Below the pieces are notes generated by a model. It was not told where the DNA came from, ran no database searches, and was given only the letters and a program-made list of their open reading frames with translations. A stretch of DNA of 64,000 nt from NCBI GenBank assembly GCA_964512995.1, contig CAZELM010000009.1, positions 39,726-103,725 on the forward strand, read 5' to 3'. This DNA comes from CAZELM01 sp964512995 (lineage in GTDB: Bacteria > CSSED10-310). Both the position numbers and the translations under genes were made by a program. Each line of letters starts with the position of its first letter. Within the stretch, counting starts at the first letter, position 1. Below are positions 57,438 through 64,000 of this stretch, piece after piece.

Positions 57438-58367
57438 TTACCGGATTTGATTCCGGAGTTCACCTGGCTTTCGCCTCCACCGCCGATGGAACCATACCCA
57501 TTGCGAAGGTTCTTCAATGATCTGTTTACCGATCAATGCGTTGAACTGGTCGGTTGCCCTTTGAATATCAGACGTTTTATCATGTGTCTTCTGAATGGGA
57601 ATCGGTCCGTTCAATCGAAGAATATATTTCCCGTTTTCATCCCGGAAAATGAATCCGACGAAAACATCAAACCAGTCTTTCAATGCGATGACGGCCGGAC
57701 CGGTTGGTGTATAAGCGAGATGGTCCAGGAACGGAGAAAAAATACCGTCCACTCGCGTATCCTGATCCATCAGAATGCCCAGTATTTTGCCTCCCTGCTG
57801 GCTGATGGATCGGATTTTTCTTCCGGCATTCCTATCGTCCCGATCGATCACATGAATATTCATCGACCGCCGCATGGAATCGATCATCGCCTGTATTTTT
57901 GGATTGTCATTGACACGTGCCAGCACAGTCAGTGGCGCAATCTGAGATATCCGGGCGGCAAACAGCTCCCAATTGCTGTAATGTCCGGTCAGGATCATCA
58001 CCGATTTATTCCTGTCAAAAGTGGCATTGATCAATGGGATTACCGCTGATGCATCGACCATGCTTTCGATATCTCCAAAAGATAATTGGGATATCTTAAA
58101 GCATTCCATTAAATTCTGACCCAGATTCCTGAACACATTTTGAGCCAGGTGATATTTTTTTTGCAATGAAAGGTCAGGATAAACCAGACAAAGGTTATAG
58201 ATCACCTGTTTTCGTGTTTTCCTGGAACAGATGAACACGATTTCTCCCAAGATATGCCCACAACGGACCGCCATGTTCCATGTTAAGCATAATGCCATAT
58301 ATTTTAAAATATGAATACAAACACCAACACTCCACCGCCGAATAATCTTTTTCGATTTTCGGCTCAC
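57438..58367 (-). CDS. LpxL/HtrB-family lipid A acyltransferase
   Basis: A 309-residue inner membrane acyltransferase that adds a secondary fatty acid to lipid A. The active-site HX4E motif is GHYSNWELF near 126-134; the following ISQIAPLTVLARVNDNPKIQ and the later GILMDQDTRVDGIFSPFLDH are typical of the LpxL/LpxM family. A hydrophobic N-terminal segment anchors it. The start is GTG 58367, overlapping the pyrG stop by 4 nt. Which secondary position it acts on cannot be told. It fits the kdsB/rfaE1/lapB neighbourhood. Confidence 0.9.
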   Translation of the reverse strand: MSRKSKKIIRRWSVGVCIHILKYMALCLTWNMAVRCGHILGEIVFICSRKTRKQVIYNLCLVYPDLSLQKKYHLAQNVFRNLGQNLMECFKISQLSFGDIESMVDASAVIPLINATFDRNKSVMILTGHYSNWELFAARISQIAPLTVLARVNDNPKIQAMIDSMRRSMNIHVIDRDDRNAGRKIRSISQQGGKILGILMDQDTRVDGIFSPFLDHLAYTPTGPAVIALKDWFDVFVGFIFRDENGKYILRLNGPIPIQKTHDKTSDIQRATDQFNALIGKQIIEEPSQWVWFHRRWRRKPGELRNQIR

Positions 58368-59971
58368 GTCACCGGATCCTCCTTCTGAATCGCTGCCCGG
58401 ATAAAATCGACAAACAGCGGATGGGGTTCTCGGGGCGAGGAGTTAAATTCAGGATGAAATTGCACAGCGATAAACCAGGGGTGATCCGATAGTTCGACGA
58501 TTTCGACGAGGTTCCGGTCGGGAGACAGACCGCTGATCCGGAGACCATGAGACTCCAAGAGTGAACGGAACGCGTTATTGAATTCATACCGATGGCGGTG
58601 GCGTTCACTGATGGTTTCCTGTTTATAAGCCCTGCGTGCGAGGCTGTTTTCTGCCAGAACGCAGCGATACGCACCCAGACGCAGTGTCCCTCCAAGATTC
58701 TTCACCTGCTGCTGGCCGGGAAGAAGATTGATGACCGGATAAGGCGTATGGGGAGCGAACTCGGAACTGTTGGCATCCGTCAATCCACAGACTCCACGAG
58801 AAAATTCAATCACGGCACATTGCATGCCAAGACAGATCCCAAAGTAAGGAATTTTGTGCTCCCGAGCATATCGGGCAGCCATGATCTTCCCTTCGATTCC
58901 ACGATCTCCAAAACCACCCGGAACGAGAATGCCCTGATACCCAGCCAGTATGTGCTCAGGTCCCTCACTCTGAATCTGCTCGGAATCGATCCAACCCAGA
59001 TCCAGGGACGCTTCATTGGCGATCCCGCCATGAATGAATGCTTCCGCCAGGCTTTTATAGGAATCCTTCAGTTGAACATATTTCCCGACAACTGCGATCC
59101 TGACAGAACGTTTGGGATATTTCAGCCGGTGGACGATTTCCTCCCACTCGCTCAGATCACGGGGTTTATAGGTCAGATTCAGGTACTTGATGACGAGATC
59201 ATCCAGTTCCTCTTCGGCATACTTCACGGGCACTTCATATATGGACTCAACATCTTCCGCTGTGATAACTGCCCTGGGATCGACATTGCAGAACATCGCA
59301 ATCTTCTGTTTCATCGAATCACTCAGTGGCATCTCGGTTCGGCACAGGAGAATATCCGGCTGAATTCCGATCTCCCGCAAGTTTTTGACACTGTGCTGTG
59401 TGGGTTTTGTTTTGAGTTCGCGTGCAGCACGGATATAGGGAACGAGCGTGAGATGGATATACACGATGTTTTCCTTGCCGACATCAAACTGAAATTGCCG
59501 GATCGCTTCGAGAAAAGGCAGACTTTCGATATCACCGACGGTGCCCCCCAGTTCAACGATCACGACATCGACACCGGGAGCCAGCAGTCGGATTCTGTCT
59601 TTGATTTCGTCCGTGACATGAGGAACAACCTGTACGGTGCCCCCGTGATACTCCCCACGCCGTTCTTTGGCCAGAACCGCATGATAAATGGCTCCGGCAG
59701 TCACATTATTCACTTGTTTCATGGGAATGTGGGTGAATCGTTCATAGTGTCCCAAATCCAGATCCGTTTCCGCACCATCATTCGTGACATAAACTTCGCC
59801 GTGCTGAAAAGGACTCATCGTTCCGGGATCGATATTCAGATACGGATCAAACTTGAGGTGTGTGACGGAGAACCCACGGCTTTCAAGGAGCGCACCGATC
59901 GATGCTGCAGCGATTCCTTTACCTAACGATGAAACAACGCCACCCGTGATAAAAATGAATTTTGTTGCCAT
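58364..59971 (-). CDS. pyrG: CTP synthase
   Basis: A 535-residue CTP synthase: the synthase domain turns UTP into CTP using ATP and ammonia, and the C-terminal class I glutaminase supplies ammonia. The N-terminus MATKFIFITGGVVSSLGKGI with the P-loop, the DPYLNIDPGTMSPFQHGEVY stretch, the glutaminase Cys in IPYFGICLGMQCAVIEF, and the His/Glu pair in VQFHPEFNSSPREPH are all intact. CTP is a substrate of KdsB, the next gene upstream, so LPS precursor supply is physically linked. The pyrG ATG lies 3 nt after the kdsB stop. Confidence 0.97.
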   Translation of the reverse strand: MATKFIFITGGVVSSLGKGIAAASIGALLESRGFSVTHLKFDPYLNIDPGTMSPFQHGEVYVTNDGAETDLDLGHYERFTHIPMKQVNNVTAGAIYHAVLAKERRGEYHGGTVQVVPHVTDEIKDRIRLLAPGVDVVIVELGGTVGDIESLPFLEAIRQFQFDVGKENIVYIHLTLVPYIRAARELKTKPTQHSVKNLREIGIQPDILLCRTEMPLSDSMKQKIAMFCNVDPRAVITAEDVESIYEVPVKYAEEELDDLVIKYLNLTYKPRDLSEWEEIVHRLKYPKRSVRIAVVGKYVQLKDSYKSLAEAFIHGGIANEASLDLGWIDSEQIQSEGPEHILAGYQGILVPGGFGDRGIEGKIMAARYAREHKIPYFGICLGMQCAVIEFSRGVCGLTDANSSEFAPHTPYPVINLLPGQQQVKNLGGTLRLGAYRCVLAENSLARRAYKQETISERHRHRYEFNNAFRSLLESHGLRISGLSPDRNLVEIVELSDHPWFIAVQFHPEFNSSPREPHPLFVDFIRAAIQKEDPVT

Positions 59972-59974
59972 GTG

Positions 59975-60892
59975 TTATTGGCTCCCTTGGATGAACCGGC
60001 TGGTTCTTAAATTCTCAATCAAATGTTTTTCGACTGTGATCAGATCTTCAGGAATGTCTACTCCAATGGACGGCTGATCGACGATTGCGACTTTGATCTT
60101 TTCTCCTTGATCCAATATCCGCATTTGCTCCAGCCGTTCCACCTGTTCTGCCCAACATACCGGTAATGCGGTATACTGCTTTAAAAACGATCTTCGAAAC
60201 ACATATATTCCAATGTGACGTAAATAACACTGACCGGGAATCTCATTGGTCAAGTTGACGTTTTCGCTGGAACAACAGAATTCAGGCTGCTGGTGAGGGG
60301 TCGCTGACACAAGACCGGATGGATCGGTTTCCTGGAGCGGATTCTGTAATCCGGAGCAGCAGGGGTGGTTTTTAAATCCAGGGAATGGAATGGGTGCCCG
60401 GGAGAAGGTGATTGCGTGATGTGATCGGTTGAGCAACACCTTGACTACATTCTCACTCCATAGCTCATCCAATGTCCTCACCGGGCTGGCCAATGTGCTG
60501 ACTTGAGCCTCCCGATCGGAGATCAATGCAGTGATGGCAATGTCGATATGGCTGGGATCAATCAATGGCTCATCCCCTTGCAGATTGACGATGATTCCTT
60601 CGTCCGATTGCTCCGCGGCGACAGCGACCCGATCGGTCCCGGATTTTATATTGGAGTCGGTCAAAAGGACCTCTCCACCGTCAGATTCAACCACTTCCCG
60701 GATTCGCGGGTCATCCGTGGCCACCATCACCCGATGAACACGCCGACACTGGCGGACAGCCTGGAGTGTCCACAGGATCATCGGTCTGCCGAGTATCGGA
60801 GCCAGGGGTTTTCCGGGGAATCGCGTGGAGCCGAATCGGGCGGGAATTACTGCGAGTACTTTGGGTTCTGAAACGTTCATCGATCGTGTCAT
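59975..60892 (-). CDS. kdsB: 3-deoxy-manno-octulosonate cytidylyltransferase (KdsB) with an internal insertion
   Basis: KdsB activates Kdo with CTP to CMP-Kdo, the donor for the LPS inner core. Clear motifs: AVIPARFGSTRFPGKPLAPI, the VQGDEP-type VNLQGDEPLIDP and FSRAPIPFPG, then HIGIYVFRRSFLKQY and WAEQVERLEQMRIL. The chain is 305 residues against about 250 usual; about 40 extra residues, including HPCCSGLQNPLQE and PEFCCSSENV, lie between FSRAPIP and the HIGIY motif. The insertion keeps the frame and has two Cys pairs. It overlaps rfaE1 by 4 nt. Confidence 0.93.
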   Translation of the reverse strand: MTRSMNVSEPKVLAVIPARFGSTRFPGKPLAPILGRPMILWTLQAVRQCRRVHRVMVATDDPRIREVVESDGGEVLLTDSNIKSGTDRVAVAAEQSDEGIIVNLQGDEPLIDPSHIDIAITALISDREAQVSTLASPVRTLDELWSENVVKVLLNRSHHAITFSRAPIPFPGFKNHPCCSGLQNPLQETDPSGLVSATPHQQPEFCCSSENVNLTNEIPGQCYLRHIGIYVFRRSFLKQYTALPVCWAEQVERLEQMRILDQGEKIKVAIVDQPSIGVDIPEDLITVEKHLIENLRTSRFIQGSQ

Positions 60893-61908
60893 GTCGAATA
60901 TACGCGCATGGCCTTCTTGAGCTCTGCAATTGTTGTCGTTGCTGTTCCGACTTTTCCGACAACAACGCCGGCTGCAAAATTAGCGAGAAGTGCCGAATCC
61001 TTATAGGTAAGCCCTGCAGTGAGTGCCAATGTCAGCGCACTGATCACCGTGTCACCCGCTCCAGTTACATCATAAACACTTTGCGCAACCGTATCAATGG
61101 TTTCCATTTCCTTCCCCGGTTCGAATAACGCCATTCCACGTTCCCCACAGGTAATCAGAACGGATTTTGTTCCCAATCGATCCAGTATCGTCTGACCCGC
61201 TCTCATCACAGCATCCGGTTCGTCAATCGTGATACCAGAAATCTGAGCGGCTTCATGGTGATTGGGAGTTATCACCGAGCAGTGAGCGTAATTGTTCACA
61301 TTTTTGACCTTGGGATCGACGGAACAGATTTTGCCGGATTCATTTGCACGCTGGATGACGGCCTGTGCGACTGCCGGAGTGATCGCACCTTTGGCATAAT
61401 CCGAGATCACAACACCATCCACCCGTTTCATACACTCCAGGCAATAGGAGATGATCTGATCTTCGATACGGCGGGAAATTGGCGAAACTGTCTCACGATC
61501 AACCCGGACCACCTGCTGATTGTGAGCAATGATGCGGGTCTTCCGGATGGTCTGATGGTCGCTCGATTGCACAATCCCATCGCTGTTGATTCCCAATCGG
61601 TTCAATGCAGCAATGACCCGGCGGCCGAGATCATCGGAGCCGACGACTCCGGCTAACTCAACATCCGCTTCGAGCGATCGCAAATTGTTAACGACATTGG
61701 CCGCTCCGCCCAGTTGGGTCGTTTCATTCCGGACATGGACGACGGGTACGGGTGCTTCCGGACTGATCCGCTGAACTTCTCCCCAGATGTATTCATCGAC
61801 CATGATATCCCCCAACACCAAAATACGATGTCCAGGTAACTGATCACAGAAATGAATCATATTTTGATAACGAGCGATCTTGTTTATCTGATTGTCATCC
61901 CTCGCCAC
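60889..61908 (-). CDS. rfaE1: D-glycero-beta-D-manno-heptose-7-phosphate kinase (RfaE1/HldE N-terminal type)
   Basis: A 339-residue ribokinase-family (PfkB) enzyme that phosphorylates heptose 7-phosphate for ADP-heptose, a core LPS sugar. I take GTG 61908, nine bases after AGGAGG. Landmarks: HRILVLGDIMVDEYIWGEVQ and ISPEAPVPVVH at the N-terminus, GGAANVVNNLRSL, and the ATP/active-site motif VYDVTGAGDTVISALTLALT. The adenylyltransferase half of a bifunctional HldE is missing, so a separate RfaE2 would be needed. It overlaps kdsB by 4 nt. Confidence 0.92.
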   Translation of the reverse strand: MARDDNQINKIARYQNMIHFCDQLPGHRILVLGDIMVDEYIWGEVQRISPEAPVPVVHVRNETTQLGGAANVVNNLRSLEADVELAGVVGSDDLGRRVIAALNRLGINSDGIVQSSDHQTIRKTRIIAHNQQVVRVDRETVSPISRRIEDQIISYCLECMKRVDGVVISDYAKGAITPAVAQAVIQRANESGKICSVDPKVKNVNNYAHCSVITPNHHEAAQISGITIDEPDAVMRAGQTILDRLGTKSVLITCGERGMALFEPGKEMETIDTVAQSVYDVTGAGDTVISALTLALTAGLTYKDSALLANFAAGVVVGKVGTATTTIAELKKAMRVYST

Positions 61909-62033
61909 AATAGAGTCCCTCCTGAAAAATAAAGACGTTATCAAATTATAATGCGATTCACCAGACTCGCTGTTTCCCTTTTCCGATCTTGATTGACGGC
62001 ATCACCATCCGGAAAATATCAGCATCGCTGTCA

Positions 62034-63140
62034 TCAGACGGATATTTTTCGTTCTGCCAATGTGTGATAGAGACTGGAAATTTTCTGGATCATCTTTTCC
62101 TGAGAAAAGACCTGAGCTTGCTGCCGCGCATGCCATCGCAATAGTTTCCGGCGGTCCGGATCATCAATGAGCGACATCAAGGATTGCCTCATCGCAGAAT
62201 GATCGCCTGGCGGCACCAGAATACCGGATTCTCCATCTTCTATGGCTTCAGGATTTCCACCCACAGCAGTCGCAATAATCGGCACGCCAACCGCCATCGC
62301 TTCCAATAATGCATTTGAAAACCCTTCTTTCAAAGACGGCATCACAAAAATATCGATACTACGAAGAAAACTGACGACATCACCATTCGCTCCCATAATA
62401 TGGAACCGGTTGGAAATTTCTTTCTGTCTGGCCAACTCCTCCAGATCATTCCGCATGGGACCATCTCCCAGAATATATGCGTGAATGTTTTTTTCCCGGA
62501 AAACGGTATCAGACAGAACATCGATCAGATAATGAATCCCTTTCTGGGGAATCAATCGCGCCACCGCCCCGATTCGGATCTCCCCTTCCAGCTTCAACGG
62601 ATTGTCATCCGCAGGTTTATAAAATTCGGTGTCGACTCCATTGTAGATAACGGTATGAGAACCCAGACGCAGCGGCACGGATTCCAGAAAGTTAGCACGT
62701 ACCGCCTCCGATACAAAAATGGTCATATCTTTGAAAACAGATAATATCCGATCCGTCCAGATCTGACTGCGGTAATCCCACGTATCAACATTATGGACCT
62801 GACTGATGATAACGGGTACCCGGGCAAGCAGCGCAGCGATCGTTCCAGATGTATTGGCTCGATACATGTGAGTATGAACAACTTGTATTTTTTCTTTTAC
62901 AAGAAGCGTCCGAAGCTTCCAGATACCGATCGGATTCCATCGGGATGGCACAGGGCACAGATGAACGGGAATTCCGGCTCGTTCCAGATCATCCGCCAAT
63001 GGCCCTTTTTCACGGAGACATATCACACAAAGATCAAATTCATCCTTATTCATTTTTGCTAATAGACTTGCGAGTTTCTTTTCGACACCTCCCAGCCACA
63101 TTCCACTGACAATGCGAGCGACACGCAATTTTTTTTTCAT
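62034..63140 (-). CDS. Glycosyltransferase family 4 protein
   Basis: A 368-residue GT-B glycosyltransferase with no membrane span. The start VARIVSGMWLGGVEKKLASL has the Gly-rich loop after the first strand; the donor half has AVARLIPQKGIHYLIDVL, LGDGPMRNDLEELA and the EX7E motif in PSLKEGFSNALLEAMAVGVP, typical of GT4 retaining enzymes. It probably adds a sugar to LPS core, O-antigen or another envelope glycan. It is last in the LPS-related minus-strand group, 125 nt upstream of rfaE1. Sugar and acceptor unknown. Confidence 0.9.
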   Translation of the reverse strand: MKKKLRVARIVSGMWLGGVEKKLASLLAKMNKDEFDLCVICLREKGPLADDLERAGIPVHLCPVPSRWNPIGIWKLRTLLVKEKIQVVHTHMYRANTSGTIAALLARVPVIISQVHNVDTWDYRSQIWTDRILSVFKDMTIFVSEAVRANFLESVPLRLGSHTVIYNGVDTEFYKPADDNPLKLEGEIRIGAVARLIPQKGIHYLIDVLSDTVFREKNIHAYILGDGPMRNDLEELARQKEISNRFHIMGANGDVVSFLRSIDIFVMPSLKEGFSNALLEAMAVGVPIIATAVGGNPEAIEDGESGILVPPGDHSAMRQSLMSLIDDPDRRKLLRWHARQQAQVFSQEKMIQKISSLYHTLAERKISV

Positions 63141-63446
63141 GATCTCTCCTGGTTTAATTCACAACGCTCAGTTCCCGATCCGACTCGAATGGATTACTTT
63201 GGAGTGATTTGAAAGGGGTGTCATTCTTCCCCGTCGCTCCGGATGGATTCAACTGTATCTGAATCCAGTTTTCAGAAGAGGATATATCAATATTATTAAA
63301 GAGACTCCACCTCAAATATTCATCATCGCGGTTTCTTTTTGCATCCACAGCAGTTCCTGCGTTAGAGTATTCCGGATGGATTCTGCAGGATAACGGGACG
63401 GGATCAACAAGATAAAATCCAACCTTTTAAATTCGGGAGACAGACA
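63141..63446. other. 306-nt divergent intergenic region
   Basis: No supported gene. A 64-codon minus-strand frame (63154-63348) shows no recognisable domain and has no strong ribosome-binding site. The region should hold promoters for the glycosyltransferase and for the DinB-fold gene; none close to consensus was found. Confidence 0.3.
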
Positions 63447-63950
63447 ATGTTTAGGAAACTGGATGATTTTTTTCAGACTTATCAGGAATTGACCAGAAGC
63501 ACGCTGAACATTTTTTCACAACTGACAGACGGTAATCTTGAACAGCGGATTCTGCCGGATCACCGGTCACTGGCCGATATTGCCTGGCATATTGTCGTGA
63601 CAGTCGGCGAGATGATGGGACGAACCGGGATACGTGTCACATCGATCGATCTGGAATCCATGCCGCCAAATTCTGCTGGAGAGATCGTTCGTTCTTACCG
63701 ATTGATCACGGATGAATTGAAAAATAAAATCCAGACAAACTGGAATGACGATACCCTTCTCATACAGGACAACATGTACGGGGAGGAGTGGGCACGAGGG
63801 TTAACATTGATGATTCTGATTCATCATGAAATCCATCACCGGGCTCAGATGACTGTGTTGTTGCGTCAATCCGGCGGGCGGGTTCCAGGAACAATGGGTC
63901 CGGCCAAGGAAGAATGGAGCACGTTTGGGATGGAACTACCCAGCTACTAG
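63447..63950 (+). CDS. DinB/YfiT-fold metalloprotein
   Basis: A 167-residue DinB-fold four-helix protein. Three metal-binding His are visible: SLADIAWHIV (H49), and HHEIHHRAQMTVLLRQSGGR near 131-150 with the paired His. Such proteins act as thiol-dependent S-transferases or remain of unknown function; the family name reflects DNA damage-induced expression in Bacillus, which is not shown here. The ATG follows GGGAGACAGACA. It is a lone gene. Confidence 0.85.
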   Translation: MFRKLDDFFQTYQELTRSTLNIFSQLTDGNLEQRILPDHRSLADIAWHIVVTVGEMMGRTGIRVTSIDLESMPPNSAGEIVRSYRLITDELKNKIQTNWNDDTLLIQDNMYGEEWARGLTLMILIHHEIHHRAQMTVLLRQSGGRVPGTMGPAKEEWSTFGMELPSY

Positions 63951-63966
63951 TACATTGTCCCTCAAG

Positions 63967-63994
63967 TTGATTTAACTTAAAATCCTGCTATAAT
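63967..63994 (+). promoter_or_regulatory. Strong sigma-70-like promoter reading out of the window
   Basis: TTGATT (63967-63972) and a perfect TATAAT (63989-63994) are separated by 16 bp. The -35 is covered by the inverted repeat AAGTTGATTTAACTT (63964-63978), a possible operator. It points toward a gene beyond the window's right edge. Confidence 0.65.
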
Positions 63995-64000
63995 ACCCAT

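Noticed and set aside
63154..63348. A 64-codon minus-strand frame before the glycosyltransferase
   Set aside because: No motif, no strong ribosome-binding site; treated as intergenic.

Overview
The window looks like chromosomal DNA of a Gram-negative, LPS-producing bacterium. It has genes for CMP-Kdo synthesis (kdsB), heptose kinase (rfaE1), a lipid A-type acyltransferase (lpxL/htrB-like), LPS regulator LapB, apolipoprotein N-acyltransferase (lnt) and an RND/TolC efflux set. Base composition is balanced. Exported proteins with Pro/Thr linkers, a 2000-residue helicase and many small toxin-antitoxin-like pairs suggest an environmental lineage with an accessory-rich genome. I cannot assign a phylum from sequence alone.

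Left part (1-9.2 kb). A minus-strand group reads nifU-like, ferredoxin, tetraheme cytochrome, lnt, prfB. prfB is cut by the window edge and carries the classical +1 programmed frameshift site. On the plus strand come a secreted Ser-rich protein, a GT-C type membrane glycosyltransferase and an aromatic amino acid ammonia-lyase (hutH-like) whose MIO triad is Ala-Cys-Gly. A strong hairpin terminator separates these from a convergent M61 peptidase.

9.3-20 kb. Two minus-strand modules, each a small protein overlapping a nucleotidyltransferase, flank a tightly overlapping operon of an ECF sigma factor, a zinc-binding anti-sigma factor with an excisionase-like HTH, and a GspE/PilB ATPase fused to a GspF-like N-terminus. 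A divergent TetR-OMF-RND-MFP efflux operon follows, with a palindromic operator at its promoter.

20-30 kb. Two overlapping genes encode paralogous polytopic proteins (membrane domain, C39-peptidase-like domain, TPR-like tail); I know no described system with this pairing. Then come a PepD dipeptidase, a conserved hypothetical protein and a lipoprotein sulfatase-like hydrolase.

30-45 kb is an accessory islet. It has two DUF433/DUF5615 pairs (the second joined in frame across a TAA stop), a broken Mrr nuclease, a truncated and an intact MazEF, a beta-helix exported protein, a third nucleotidyltransferase, a giant DUF4011/DUF3320 helicase-nuclease, a SEC-C protein and copies of a dispersed repeat.

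45-64 kb is mostly housekeeping: glyS, thrC, a DUF1232 protein, acpS, dppA, an exported serine protease, mutS, and an envelope cluster TPR-lapB-lpxL-pyrG-kdsB-rfaE1-GT4, ending with a DinB-fold protein. The protease shares its C-terminal domain with the beta-helix protein 15 kb away, which suggests a common sorting or anchoring signal. No rRNA, tRNA, CRISPR array or intact insertion sequence was recognised.
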